Shown: positions 20,238-31,310, counted from the stretch's first letter. The stretch: 64,000 bases of DNA from Cryoendolithus antarcticus (GCA_002077065.1 NAJO01000068.1:62001-126000), one strand, 5' to 3'. Notes: generated by a model from the sequence alone, not told the origin. Numbers and translations are program-made.

Positions 20238-20998
20238 ATCATGTCAGTGCATTGCATTGAGGGCGTTTCGTTATGGGGACATGGGGTGTACAGATCTTTT
20301 GACAGAGAGTTTAGTAGGGTTTTGTACATCGTTCGACGTTCACGTTATTATCCGGCAGGCAAGAGGTGAGGCTCATCGATTCCGATGCAAGTCTCTCGAC
20401 AGGCGCTCGATAGCGCAACTTCGGCAGATATCCATTGCCGAGCGCAGGCGAGAGAGCCCTGGCCTTCACTAACAAGATTGGACTGGGGAGGTCTCGATTG
20501 AGTGCACATCGATATGTACAAATATGGATAGTGCTTCTGTCGACTTGAGTCCAATATTGAGGCCCCACGCTGCTCTATGTGGAAGTGTGGATGATCGCAC
20601 TGTGACATCTGTCTCTCCTGAACTGTTTCAACACTTCTGTACTGCTATCACCACACCTGCGGCAGTGCACAGGTCGTCCACCCCCAGCAAGAGAGGGCGA
20701 ACCGAATGTTGGTGTCTCTGTACCGTACTGCAGGCTCTCATAGTCACGGCATTACAACTGTACACTACCCGAGCTAAGCTCATACGGGCACTGGAGAGGC
20801 GAAGCACACGAGGAGAGTAGCTCAAAACAATTCATCCTTTACTCGAGCGCTGTGCTATCCAGCGCGACACGGACGATGAGCCGGTCCGGCTCATGTCTCC
20901 TCGCGCCTCTATTCTGTGCAATCGCAAAAACCAAAAAACGCTCCAAAAAGCTCCAGTCCATGCAAAACCGCCTCCCAATGTACTACTCTCTTCAATTC
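20238..20998. other. Convergent intergenic region
   Basis: About 760 bases between the 3' ends of HRD3 (plus) and the nucleoporin gene (minus). Contains two probable 3' UTRs. Several 60-100-codon frames are open on both strands, but none resembles a gene. Confidence 0.6.
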
Positions 20999-23900
20999 TC
21001 AAGCCTGGGCTGCCTCCTCCTTGAAAATCCTCGCCACCTCTTTGGCATCATCCTCCTTTCCAAACGCAATGTTCCACTTGCTCAATCCCTTCGCGCCCAG
21101 GTCCTCCACAGTATCCACAAAAGCGGCCATGACTCTCTTGCCCTTCACCTCGTACATCGTGCCCTGCGCATCCTTCAACACGCCGAAGTTCATCGCCACC
21201 TTGCCCAAAGGCGGAACACGCATGAGGAGGCGCACCTTGCCAGTCGCATTAGACTTGAGCAGCCAGAGTGGACCAAGCGCCTTCTCAACCCAAGTCGGGG
21301 TCTCAGCTGAGGGATTGGCGAGGCAGAACTTGTACGCCTTAGCTTTCGGGACGTGATGCAGAAGGGTGTTCTCGGCCAACTCCGACGCCTGCAGGGCGGT
21401 CAGATCTCCGATCTGGGGCTCAGCTGGCGCGGCATCTCCGGCTTCGTCCGCGGTATCATTGGCATCCGTATTGTCGCCGTTGGTGCTCACTGGCGCCGAG
21501 GACTTCGCTGGTGTCTGGGCGAAGCTGAAAGCAGGGGTGGCGGGGCCAGTCTTGTTGAAGTTGAAAAGGCTGTTGCCGTTCACTGCTGGTGTGCCGCTGG
21601 ATGTCTGGCCGAAAAGGGACTTTGCCGGTGTGTTGCCGTTCTGCATGAACAGCGATCCACCTTGCATACCTCCAGTGTTCCTAGCCGGGGTCTCGCCGTT
21701 CTGTACGAACAGCGTTTGACCTTGCACGCCTCCAGGAGTCGTTCCCGATGGCCCTCCGTTCTGCACGAACAGTGAGCCACCCATGCTGTCTGCGGGGCCA
21801 TCGACAGCTTTGGCAGGCGACCCGCTATTCCTCTGACACAGTGACCCACCCTGAACATTAGCGAAGAGACCGATGGGATGTGCTGGTGATGCCACTTGCT
21901 CTGGCGGTGGCTGTACCGCACCGCCGAACTTGATCGGAGTGCCTTGCTTCCATGTGTGGTCGTCTTCGGCTTTATTGGTGCCGTCGAGTGGCTTGGCTGC
22001 ACTGCCGAAGAAGCTGGTGGATGGTTTGAAGGCAGGCTTGGCGGCTGGGGTCTTGGTCGCAGTATCTTCGTTTTCGGCGTTGTCGTGTGCAGTACCGTTT
22101 GCAGTCGTAGCCGGTGCGGCGAAGCTGAAAGCTGGCTTCTCGGCCACAGCAGCGGAAGGCGCAGAGAATGAGAACCCTTTGCCGCTCTTCGCAGCCTCCT
22201 CCAGCTTCCTCTTCTTCGTCGCCTGCCTCTCATTCCAGCTAGCCTCCCACACCTCAGGGTCATCCTCCTCACTGTCGAATTCCTCATCTCTCGCGCGCTC
22301 GCGCTCTGCAGCGGCATTCTTGCGTGCAGCCTCGGCGAATGCGTCGACTGTGCTCACGGAAGTAGAAGGTGCAGAGAAGGAGAAGCTTTTGCCTGTCTTT
22401 GCCGCTTCATCAAGCCTCTGCTTCTTCTTGGCCTGTCTCTCCTGCCAGCCGCGCTCCCACTCCTCGGGATCATCCTCTTCGCTATCGAACTCCTCGTCAC
22501 GGGCTCTCTTGCGCTCCGCGGCTGCAGTCTTGCGGGCAGCCTCGGCGAAAGCATCCATCGTAGCACCACCAGATGGCACACTAGGCTTGAAGCCAGCCGT
22601 GCCGTTGCTGGGAGCCCCAGTCGCTGGCATCGTCGGTGTAAAGCCGCCTGGCGAGCTAGCTGGTCCGTTTGATGTGTTGTTGATAGGTTTGAAGCCGCCT
22701 GCACTGCTGGGCGATTCGCTTGGTGCAGTATTGATCGGCTTGAAGCCGCCGAATGAGCTCACGGCTGGAGTTTCGGCCGCCTTCGGCTGGAACTGCGCCG
22801 ACGTCGAGGCTGCAAGTCCGCTGTCACCATTCTTAGTGATGACGGAGGCGAACAACTTCGATGTGTTGCTGCTATCTTGTGATAGTGATGGGTAGTCGAC
22901 AGTGTCGTTGGGTCTCGAGCGCTTCTCCGTTGCGGGCGCAATGTCGCGGTCAGCCTCATCATCTGGCTTACGCTTCTGCGCCGGAATACTCGCGGCGAAA
23001 TTCTGGAAAAGTCGACCTGCGGGCTTGGGTGTGGGCGTCTCTGGGACAGGCTGTGTGACGAATGCAGCAACTGATGGCTGCTCAGGTGGCATCGATGGTG
23101 TCTTGCTTGCAGCACCACTGAAGAGGTTAGAAGTTGACGCGGCAGGTGCTGCTTTGGGTGTCGCCTCGTCTGTGGAAATGTCCGCAGTCACGGCTTTGCC
23201 ATTCTTGCGCTTCAATTCCTTTGTCTTGGACATGTAGTACTCGCACAACAGCGTCAGATCCGCTTTGCGATCGGCCCGCTGGCATTGCGCCATGAATTGT
23301 TTGTTCAGCTTACGCATCTCACGCTCATATGGCGATGATGTCGTAGCAGGAGTGGATCTTGGTATCTCCTTGGCCATTGGCAAGGTGGATACATGTGGCG
23401 GTGAGGCGATTGTGGTTTGCGAGAGCTTCGATGGTGCTGCTGGCGTGAACAGCGACTTGCCAGCATTGGCCGAAGGCGCAAAGAGTCTATTGCCCGTAGA
23501 CGGACCCTTTGTAGAAGCCGGTACCTCGCTCGGGGGCGCCTCATTTGTCTTGCCAGCGAAGAGGTTGGCAGACGGAGTGCTTGGTTGGGTAATCTGTGCG
23601 CCGAAGCCGATGAAGAGTGATGGAGATTGCGGTGTTGGTGTATGCGATTCCTGCGATGACTCGCGGCTGGTGTCTGGGTAGCTGATACGGCTGAACAAGT
23701 CGTTGCCGATAATCGTGGGCGCCTTTGGAGTGCTTGCCGTTTCATTCACCTCAGATGGCACTGCAGCAGGCGATTTGTTTTGGCCGAAGCCGAACAGTGG
23801 CTGCGCTGGCGTTGGTGCAGTGTCAGCAGGCGTGATACTGTCGAAGGGACTCTTGCCAGGTGTGGATACAGATGCGGACGCGTCAGATACATTCGCGCCT

Positions 23901-25785
23901 TGTTGTGCGGTACCGAAGGGGATAGTCTGCCCGGCTTGGGGTTCGAAGCTGAAACGGGTGCTTGGCTGGCTCTGCTGCTTCTGTGGACTGATCATTGCGT
24001 CGTCTTGGTCTTGTGCATCTGGCTGTGCAGCTTGAGCTGGTGTGAAGCCAGTGAAGGACTTGGTGGCTTGTTGCTGCGACCAGCCACTCAGCACACTTGC
24101 GCCAGTGCCGTTGGCCTGCGAGGGTGAAGGTGTGCCAGACGTGAATGAAGCCCAGCCATTCGCCTTTGGTGTCTCTGCAGGCTTCTCGAATATCGACTTG
24201 TTGACCGATGGATTGAAGATGTTGCTAGTGTTGGGCTGAGCAGCTGGCTGAGTGGTGCTGAAGCCGTTGAATGGACTACTCGAGGCAGGTGCGGTCTTGC
24301 CAAATTGGAACCCATTGCTTGGTGCAGCTGGCTTAGTAGATGCGTCGGACTGTGAACCTAAGAAAGGCGTAGACGCGCGTGAGCTGTCTTGTGACTTATT
24401 CCCGAAGCCATTGAAAAGTGTTGACTGAGAAGTGCCGTTTGTTGCTGGCTGAGAAGGTTGAGCAGAGAAGCCGCCGATTGCATTCGAGGACTGCGTGCTG
24501 CCGTTTTGCTGTGGCTGCTGGAAGGGATTGCTACCATTCTGCTGCGGTTGCGAAGGAGCGGCGCCGAAAGTGAAGGATGGGGTGCTGTTGCCATTCTGCT
24601 GAGGCTGCTGCTGGCCAAATCCACCAAAGAGGCTTGGAGATGCGCTGCCGTTAGGCTGAGGCTGTTGCCCGAATCCGCCAAATGACGCTGAGCCGTTCAT
24701 GTTGTTTTGCTGAGGTGCTTGCGGCTGGGACTGACCGAAGGTGAATGAGGAAGTGGCTTGCTGGGGCTGTGATGCGCCGAAGCCGAAGCCTTGTTGTTGT
24801 GGTTGCTGCGCGCCGAAGCTGAATGATGATGGGGCTGCAGAGTTGAACTGGACTGGGCCAGCTGGCTGCTGTTGCTGTTGTGGAGGAAACATTGGCATCG
24901 GACTAGGTGACGCTGTTCGGCGCCCTACGCTTCCTGTGCCTGGTCGCCCCTTGAGGCTTTTGATTCTGCGAAGCGGTGTGTTAGCAAAGTGTCAACGAAG
25001 CTGTTTGTTTTGATTGTGCGCTGCCTTGGCGGCGGTCTCTCCCGTGTCGAGTATACGAAGCAAGTGCGATGGACACACGTGATCCGACCGTGCGCAGCCC
25101 CTCGAAGCACAAGTCACAAGCTTCGCTAGTAGTCCATTACTACGGATCCTCTCTCGAAAGTTGTTCAACCTGCTGCGCACGTAGCCACATAGCCACAGCG
25201 CGAGCCAGGCATGCAGGGCCTTGGAGAAAGGACAGTGTGGGGATTGTGCGGATAGATTTCCTTCGACATCGACACCTGCAGCCTCTCACTGATGGAGCGG
25301 TGCTGACTTGCTGCCGCAGCTGAGTCGATAGTAGCGCAAGCACGTTGTAGTAGCCGGAAAGAAGAAGTCTCCTCTGGCCTTCATCAGCGAGCCCATGGTC
25401 ATGTGGCAGCTGTGACGCCGGCACTGCTTCTTGCAGCTTATGCAGATCCTCGTCTCCGACAGGACTCCTCTGGCCAAATCTCGCTTGGCTCCAGGGCTGA
25501 CCCACCGGCCGCACTCCAGCTCAAAAGCGTGCTCCAGCGATCCTCCATCGCGGACCCAGTTCCAATTCCATCACCCACCTCAGACCGCGCCGCCAGCCTT
25601 TCGCTAAGCTGCCGTAGAACGCCGCGCGAAACAAGGGGGGAAAGGGGGTATACTCACTTCCGCTGCGCCATCTGCGCAGCCGTAGCGGTGCGCGGCTTAT
25701 CCGCCGTCCCATCAGGCCCACCTCCATGCTCATACCCGCCATACCGCTCCTCGCCGCCCTGGCCTTCCGCGCCGCGCTTGCTCAT
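20999..25785 (-). CDS. NUP2: Nup2/Nup50-like FG nucleoporin with Ran-binding domain
   Basis: Two exons: a 128-nt first exon (25658-25785) and 20999-24965, separated by a 692-bp intron (GTGAGT...CTTCGCAG). Joining gives MAQRK-IKSLKGRPG and a 1364-residue protein. Exon 1 begins MSKRGAEGQ, close to the importin-alpha-binding N-terminus of Nup2/Nup50. Exon 2 opens with Gln-rich FG repeats (SFSFGAQQ, FGFGASQ, SFTFGQSQ), continues with widely spaced FG/FSF motifs and Ser/Thr/Pro-rich spacers, and ends with a RanBD1-like domain of about 130 residues (LLHHVPKAKAYKF through GKVRLLMRVPPLGKVAMNF to KWNIAFGKEDDAKEVARIF). Such proteins line the nuclear pore basket and help recycle importin-alpha with RanGTP. 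Oddities: a tandemly duplicated ~68-residue acidic/basic block, an array of LFVQNG repeats, and an unusually long first intron. Nup2 is the best fit; other RanBD nucleoporins cannot be fully excluded. Confidence 0.86.
21620..21860 (-). repeat. Coding minisatellite: LF-x-QNG repeats in nucleoporin
   Basis: At least three close copies of a unit of about 20-22 codons, each with GGSLFVQNG or GQTLFVQNG/GGSLFMQNG followed by a Pro/Thr/Ala-Arg spacer, plus one degenerate copy at the upstream protein side (SLCQRNSGSPAK). The DNA core recurs around 21640, 21700, 21757 and, degenerate, 21830. The unit lies between the FG-rich part and the Ran-binding domain. Confidence 0.7.
22147..22559 (-). repeat. 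Tandem duplication of a ~68-codon block in nucleoporin
   Basis: Two adjacent direct copies (about 22147-22352 and 22360-22559) encode near-identical blocks: DAFAEAARKTAAAERKRARD and DAFAEAARKNAAAERERARD, each followed by EEFDSEEDDPE, a W...W pair, ERQAKKK or ERQATKK, and GKSFSFSAPS or GKGFSFSAPS. Ends are approximate. This is an intragenic duplication that adds an FSF motif with each unit. Confidence 0.8.
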
Positions 25786-26269
25786 CCTTGGTACCCTCCA
25801 GCACTAGTTGTACTCGTGCCCTGTCCGCGCCGTCGCGATGGTGGAGCTTGGGATCGCGTCGTGGGCGATGGATGTGAGGGTTGTAACAGGGGAGATGGGG
25901 GTGGGAGGGTAGGGTGTGTATATGCACAAGGTAAATCAAGAAGTAGAGGGAAGAATGCTGCACCAACGCGCGCGAGCTGTGCGTAATGCCGGGATGGTGA
26001 TGTTGATGGGGGTCCTGATGATCTGGGGTACTTTCTTGAAATGCAGTCTCCGAAGTCCGAGAAGTGATGCGGGCAGCGGGCTGCACGTGACCAGAATTTA
26101 GAGCGAATGAACATTGGAGAGCTCGAGGAGACATGGCATAAGATACAAGTACTGTGTGTCCAAGAAGGCTATAGTATCTATGTAGGCACATGATGCATCA
26201 TTATCATCACATATCGTTCACGCTCATTCACTAGCGGCCTCCAGTGTTGTCAGGCGCTGAGTCGGCTTC
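25786..26269. other. Intergenic: nucleoporin promoter and SYLF gene 3' flank
   Basis: About 480 bases. Both flanking genes are on the minus strand, so it should hold the nucleoporin promoter at its left and the SYLF gene 3' UTR at its right. Nothing else recognised. Confidence 0.6.
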
Positions 26270-28315
26270 TCAGTCGAACCCGCCAGGCATCGACGTCCTG
26301 ACCGGCTCTGGAGCTCGCATGTCTTTCTGGTTCTCTCCCACGCTGTGCTCACCATCATGCAGCTTGAGCCCGGGCTCCATTGGTGAGACTACGTCCTCTT
26401 CATCGTCATCATCGAGCTTCACATCCCTCATCATCTGGCCCAGACTAGGACTATCATGAGCTGCTCGCTGGCCCAGTGAACGGTCCACTTCTTCTGTGCC
26501 GGTCGCTGTGTCAATATTCGCGAGCGCAGGGACTGCTGCATGGTGGTCGTCACTGAGGGTCTCTACCTCTGTCCCCGCAGGTATAGGCTCCAAGCTAGCC
26601 TCTGATCTAGTCGGACTGCCATCGCCCACCCTGTTCGGGTTTCGTGGCGGCAGTTTCGGCGGTATCCGCTTGCCCACCGTCACCACGCGGGCCTTCGATC
26701 CACCTGCGATGGCGACAGGACTCGTTGGCTGGATGGCCCGGACGGTCTGAACAGAGTGCACGACAGGCTCCTCAATGTGAACGTCGTCATCTTCGAGATC
26801 ATCGTGATCATCGTCAAGCTCTACCTGGTGCATGCCATGATGAGATATTTCGTTAGGCTTGACATCATCCGTTTGCGTTGTTGGCGAGAGTTCCGCAAAT
26901 TGAGTACTCTGCGCCGGTGGCGTACGCGGTGGCGTGAGCTGATTATGTAGTTGATGCAGACTTCCGGTGCTGTCTCGTACTGGCAATTCTGGAGGTGTCT
27001 GTACCGCTTTGGCAAGCGGTGAGCCGGTCTTGCGATTTCTGCTCGGACTAGGTGGGAGATCCTCCTCGGTCGTCTGCGTCGCCGTACTCGTCATCAGCAC
27101 AGGTCGTTCCGCTGTACGCTCCATACTCGTTCTCAAGCTCCTAGGAGGTGGCGGAGGTGCCATAGGTCGCGCCGAAGCATTCCCTGTACCTGAAGAGGTC
27201 ATCGAAAGGTTTGTCATACTGCCACCACTCTTTCGCCAGCTCACAGGTCTGCTGAAGCTATGCTCCCCCGAATGTCGCTGATAGACCTTGTGCACTGGAC
27301 TCGTGGGACTTGGTGCGAAAGTGAAATCGACCCAGCTTGCGCGAGCCTTTGTCGCCGCCTCTCGCACTCCCATGCCCTCTTTCTCGAGTGCAAGCACGCC
27401 GTACGGATCAGGATCCTCCTTGTCCGGTACGCCGAACATATGGCCATCGTCCACCTCGAAGTCACCAGGTGGCGCCTCGGTAGGTAGATATGCTTCATCG
27501 ACATCCTTGTCACCTTGCGCAGCCTTGATCGTTTCAAGCAATCGCCTCACCTCGAACGGCGGATGTCTGACCTTCCCATTCAATATATCCTTCACCCCAA
27601 TCCTCTCCCCATAGAACCTTTCATTCTCATCCGTCCGCTCAATGATAATCGTCCCATCAATCTGCACCCCGGCATAGAACCCGCGACTCTTCATGTAATT
27701 GAACACTGGCGCCTGCCGCTTATGCAGCTCCGTCTCCAAAACACCACCCACACCTACCGGCCCAGCAACCACACTGACCTCGCTGCCAAGCGTGCATCGT
27801 ACGTTGTAGAAAGCATCTAGCGCCTTCGCAGAGTTGATCACAACCACAGCATCGTAGATATCGATCCCGACCATAAACCCCAGTCCAGCCGTATGCAACA
27901 TAATCCCACTCGGCGGACTCCACTTCCCATCCTCCTGCCTGGCAATCAACACCCCACTCCCGCCCGCACCACTGACCCACAGCCCCGTCCTCATAGTCGT
28001 GAAGATAGCCAATGCCTTCGCATTCCTGATCACCTCCGTGGGGATCTTCTTCACCACCCGCTGCTTCTGCTTCGGCCCATTGTCCGCGGGCTGGTACTCT
28101 TCTTCCGTGTAGAAGCCGTCTTTGCAGAAGGATTTCAGGATTCGAGCCGCTTTATCGGATTCTTTGTCGAGAGTCGTTGGCCAGAAGGCTTCAGAGCCGA
28201 TCTTGTTGGAGAGCTTATTGATGGGCGGGCCCAGTTTGTCGACTGCTGCGTACGCCTTGTCGAAGCCGGTTTTACTGCCGCTTTTGACGCGCTGCCAGAG
28301 AGTTGCACTGGCCAT
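26270..28315 (-). CDS. Ysc84/SYLF (DUF500) domain protein
   Basis: Single-exon gene for 681 residues. The first ~280 residues form a SYLF domain, the lipid-binding module of yeast Ysc84/Lsb3 and human SH3YL1 that acts at endocytic actin patches. Visible hallmarks are the N-terminal helix around MASATLWQRVKSGSKTGF, KKIPTEVIRNAKALAIF, RTGLWVSGAGGSGVLIAR, WSPPSGIMLHTAGLGFMVG and VAGPVGVGG, ending with FYAGVQIDGTIIIERTD. The remaining ~400 residues are Ser/Pro/Thr/Asp-rich and disordered, with PxxP stretches (APPPPPRSL, PKLPPRNP) that could recruit SH3 proteins. No SH3 domain is present, unlike Ysc84; long SYLF proteins without SH3 are a known filamentous-fungal form. The start at the first Met is supported by the conserved N-terminal helix. 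Confidence 0.9.
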   Translation of the reverse strand: MASATLWQRVKSGSKTGFDKAYAAVDKLGPPINKLSNKIGSEAFWPTTLDKESDKAARILKSFCKDGFYTEEEYQPADNGPKQKQRVVKKIPTEVIRNAKALAIFTTMRTGLWVSGAGGSGVLIARQEDGKWSPPSGIMLHTAGLGFMVGIDIYDAVVVINSAKALDAFYNVRCTLGSEVSVVAGPVGVGGVLETELHKRQAPVFNYMKSRGFYAGVQIDGTIIIERTDENERFYGERIGVKDILNGKVRHPPFEVRRLLETIKAAQGDKDVDEAYLPTEAPPGDFEVDDGHMFGVPDKEDPDPYGVLALEKEGMGVREAATKARASWVDFTFAPSPTSPVHKVYQRHSGEHSFSRPVSWRKSGGSMTNLSMTSSGTGNASARPMAPPPPPRSLRTSMERTAERPVLMTSTATQTTEEDLPPSPSRNRKTGSPLAKAVQTPPELPVRDSTGSLHQLHNQLTPPRTPPAQSTQFAELSPTTQTDDVKPNEISHHGMHQVELDDDHDDLEDDDVHIEEPVVHSVQTVRAIQPTSPVAIAGGSKARVVTVGKRIPPKLPPRNPNRVGDGSPTRSEASLEPIPAGTEVETLSDDHHAAVPALANIDTATGTEEVDRSLGQRAAHDSPSLGQMMRDVKLDDDDEEDVVSPMEPGLKLHDGEHSVGENQKDMRAPEPVRTSMPGGFD

Positions 28316-29513
28316 GGCGTTGATCTTGGGGGCGTGACTTTGCGCTCGGGCTGCCTAAGCTGTGACAATAGGATGGTGTCGCTTGTGCACTTGTCGCCCG
28401 CGCCACGAGTGGAATTCTGCTCTCGCTACGTTTTGGGGAGAGAGAGAGCGAGACGCGGCCCCGTGATGGTGTTTGGTCAGCTTAAGTCTCTCGACGGCAG
28501 TTCGAACAGAAGGCTTGTTGTCGCGGTGCGCCTAGTAGTCGCTCAGGCGAGCATTTCGAGCCGTTGAAAATTTCGAACGGCTTTCAACAACATAGATCTG
28601 GCATTGCTTTCGCGCCTCCGCCTCGAGCAGAACGTGCAGCTGCCACAACGTAGAATACTTGAAAGCGGAGTAAACAGAATACAAGCAAATGCTTAAACGC
28701 AGGAACAGACAGCTCTATAACTTACCCAACCCCTCTCATCTGCCCTCTACTACCACGCGGCCGGATTGTAGCGGAGGGGCTGTACACGTGCATGAGATGT
28801 CAGCAGCAAGCTGTCGTCAGGCACGCTGCGAATGAGAGCTGCTGTGCAGTGACGTAGGCGGATTCGGCTGTGTAACCGATGCAGCGGAACGGCGGCGCTC
28901 GGGAGTGGCATTGGTCGACGACAGCGGATGTCGATCAGTAGACGCCTAGAAGAAACATCGGCGTCTACTGACATCAGTATCGTACATGGCCAGGCGTGCC
29001 AGAGACCAATCTTGGTGAGGGTGGTAATGTTCAGCTACGAGATCCGTCTTGGGTACCTGCGTCGATCTGCGCTACTTGGCGGCATACCAATGGCCTGTCA
29101 TGACTCAGTAACAGCTGCCAAAGAACGACGCCGCCGCCGGACAAGAAGATTGATGTGCATGTTTGAACTTGATTGAAACATATTTACCTCCAATCCTCCA
29201 CTGGGAAGTATCTGCCTCGTCAAGTTTGGTCTTAACAGAATTGTATTGCCTCACAACTCCAGCTTCCTATCTCTGGATATTCAAAATGCAGGCACCGCTC
29301 CTCTCAGCTTAGTCGTATCACTGGGATTCCTTGCTTTGGAATCGAGAAGACATTACGTCGACACAGCTTCGATCCGCTGATAGCGAGAGTAGTTATCGCT
29401 CTGGGGTCCAGCCCCTCACAGCTTCCCATCACGGACATACAATATAGCAGCAGAAAACCATTCGACCATCTGGAGAGCGAAGCAGTCACGAACGCAACAG
29501 TGACCCATCAGCC
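28316..29513. other. Divergent intergenic region, 1.2 kb
   Basis: Lies between the SYLF gene (minus) and the acetyltransferase gene (plus), so it holds both promoters. It has a short GA-rich run near 28440 (gagagagagcgagac) and a perfect inverted repeat at 28935-28971. No supportable gene: open frames are short, overlap on opposite strands and lack family resemblance. Confidence 0.6.
28935..28971. repeat. Perfect 12-bp inverted repeat with 13-nt spacer
   Basis: Left arm tcagtagacgcc (28935-28946) and right arm ggcgtctactga (28960-28971) are exact reverse complements around the spacer tagaagaaacatc. As RNA or DNA it could form a stable hairpin. It lies in intergenic sequence about 620 bases upstream of the SYLF gene start and 540 upstream of the acetyltransferase start. 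Function unknown. Confidence 0.8.
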
Positions 29514-30146
29514 ATGCCCCCCACCAGAACTGAGATCCACCCCTCGTCCTCCCTCCCTTCTCTCCCCTTTGCTCCCGTCCTACACAGTCTAATCCTTACA
29601 TCCTACAAACGCAAAGACATCCAAGCCTTCCCACCGACCTGGTACCGCCTAGCCCCAGACATAACGCAAGGCCTCGCCGACCTAGGCCACGAACTCGGCC
29701 CCAAAGGCTTTCTCATCGTACTCCTATCTGAGAGCGGCGAACCTATTGCCTGCGCTGGGCTTGAGCCGCACAGAGGACTGAACTGGATCTCCCATGTCCC
29801 CAAACATGGCGACTCCACCAACGGCGCGGCTTCTAATCAGCATCTGCAAGCTGCGACCGACACGGCTGGGTGGGAAGTCTGCTGTTTCTGCGTGTCGCCT
29901 GCGCATCGGGGGCAAGGTCTCGCACGAACACTCGTCAACGTTCTCTGCGAGCAGGCGAAACTCAGGGGCGGAAGGGACTTGTACGCTAATTACAGTGTCG
30001 TTGAGACGGGCAATTTCTGGACGCGAATGGGGTTTGCGGATGTCGAGGGCGGAGAGAGTGTGTTGAAGAAGGGCTTCACACATACAGAGGGAATGGAGGG
30101 GTTGAGGGAGGATCTGCATTTCAAGGTGGGCGTGAAGTTGGTCTGA
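29514..30146 (+). CDS. GNAT-family N-acetyltransferase
   Basis: Single-exon gene for 210 residues. The acetyl-CoA-binding motif A of the GNAT fold is seen as VCCFCVSPAHRGQGLARTLV (the R/Q-x-x-G-x-G/A pyrophosphate loop is RGQGLA), followed by the helix VNVLCEQAKLRGG and the later NFWTRMGFADVEGG strand-helix pair that closes the fold. Upstream is a beta-strand region, FLIVLLSESGEPIACAGLEP, typical of strands 2-4. GNAT enzymes move an acetyl group from acetyl-CoA to an amine; the substrate (protein N-terminus, polyamine or small molecule) cannot be told. There is no targeting signal. The start follows a pyrimidine-rich leader and no upstream ATG is in frame nearby. It is convergent with SDH4. 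Confidence 0.86.
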   Translation: MPPTRTEIHPSSSLPSLPFAPVLHSLILTSYKRKDIQAFPPTWYRLAPDITQGLADLGHELGPKGFLIVLLSESGEPIACAGLEPHRGLNWISHVPKHGDSTNGAASNQHLQAATDTAGWEVCCFCVSPAHRGQGLARTLVNVLCEQAKLRGGRDLYANYSVVETGNFWTRMGFADVEGGESVLKKGFTHTEGMEGLREDLHFKVGVKLV

Positions 30147-30606
30147 AGTGGCGAGGCATGAATTACGCTGGATGAGGTGCACATGGCTGGTGGGGCGAGG
30201 GATCTGATGTGTCAGCGTGGTACAAGTACGTGCTTTCATTTTCTTATTGTGGTGTCCTTACGTGATGACAGCAGCTGGGGCCATTTGACTGGCTAGCCGC
30301 GAAGACGCTGGTTGGCCGTGATAATATGCCAGCTTAGTTTCATCTTCTCAATTGGTCTGATGACAGCACTCCTGATCAGTCGCATTGGAAGTGTCAAGAA
30401 CAATATGCCGAGTACACGCTGACGTTCACCCAGTAAGTGCAGTCCTCCCGCTGATCGCTACGACAGTTCGAATTGCGATTTAATCGAGCGGACGCTTAGG
30501 AAACGAGCAAAGGCGTCCGGGTCGCCCCCACACCGACTAAGCCATGAAGCAAAATGTAGAGGATACAGCATCATATAATCCCAGCTAGACACACTATCCC
30601 CCCTCC
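30147..30606. other. Convergent 3' flanks
   Basis: 460 bases between the acetyltransferase and SDH4 stop codons. Should contain both 3' UTRs. Nothing else recognised. Confidence 0.6.
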
Positions 30607-31310
30607 CTAAGCCTTCCAGATCTTTCTCACAGCCTCAGTAACACCCACATCATTTGTCTCGAACTCGTAGAAACCCCAGCCGACGACAAAAATCGCGAGA
30701 AAGTTCGCCCAGTCTGCAAGTTTGCGCGTAATGGGAGTGCGCCATGTGGGAAAGTAGTCTGTGATGCAGGCGCTGTGGCGGGCATGTCAGTATGAACCCT
30801 TGTGATGTGAGTGTGGAGGAGTCGAGGAGCTGTACCCGAAACCCATGTACGAGTGCAAAATCAGCAGTCCGATCAGTCCACCGTCAAGAAGCGGGCTTAG
30901 TGAGCCGGCGGCGAAGGGGATGACTGTGAGGGGTACAAGTGCAATCGAGACACCCCTGTGTATCACCTGTCAGCCACTGTCTAGCTCATGAATGCTTCAC
31001 CTTCGCGTCCTATCCTCCAGTCCAGTACGAGCATTGCATACCTCTCAAAACTCCAATGGTAGCTGCCGTGCAACGGCTCTGGCTCCGGGACTGGCGCAGC
31101 ATCATTGATCGTCCCGTGCATGACTTGCGGTAGAGGTGGCAGGATCTTCCGCGCTGTGGAGGTCTGGAATGTAGCTCGAGGGCATTGTCGTAGGATGGGG
31201 GTGGTGAGTCGGAGCTGTCGGAGGGCGGGGGATGCAGATGTGGTGATGGAGCGGGACACTGGAAGGGCGAGCGCGCGGCGCAGGACAGTGGGGCGGAGGG
31301 CGGAGGCCAT
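30607..31310 (-). CDS. SDH4: Succinate dehydrogenase membrane-anchor subunit D (small cytochrome b subunit)
   Basis: Three exons, 31042-31310, 30836-30955 and 30607-30772 (introns of 86 and 63 bp); phases join exactly as WSFER-GVSIALVPL and YMGFG-ACITDYFPTW, giving 184 residues. It anchors the succinate dehydrogenase catalytic dimer in the mitochondrial inner membrane and helps bind ubiquinone and haem b. Visible: an Arg/Ser/Ala-rich mitochondrial presequence (about 1-60); the conserved HGSYHWSFER motif at the matrix edge; three membrane spans (VSIALVPLTVIPFAAG, LIGLLILHSYMGFG with the haem-ligand-type His, and FLAIFVVGWGFYEF); and ITDYFP between spans. The fragmented structure means no single reading frame shows the whole protein. 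It is head to head with the MPP-beta gene. Confidence 0.93.
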
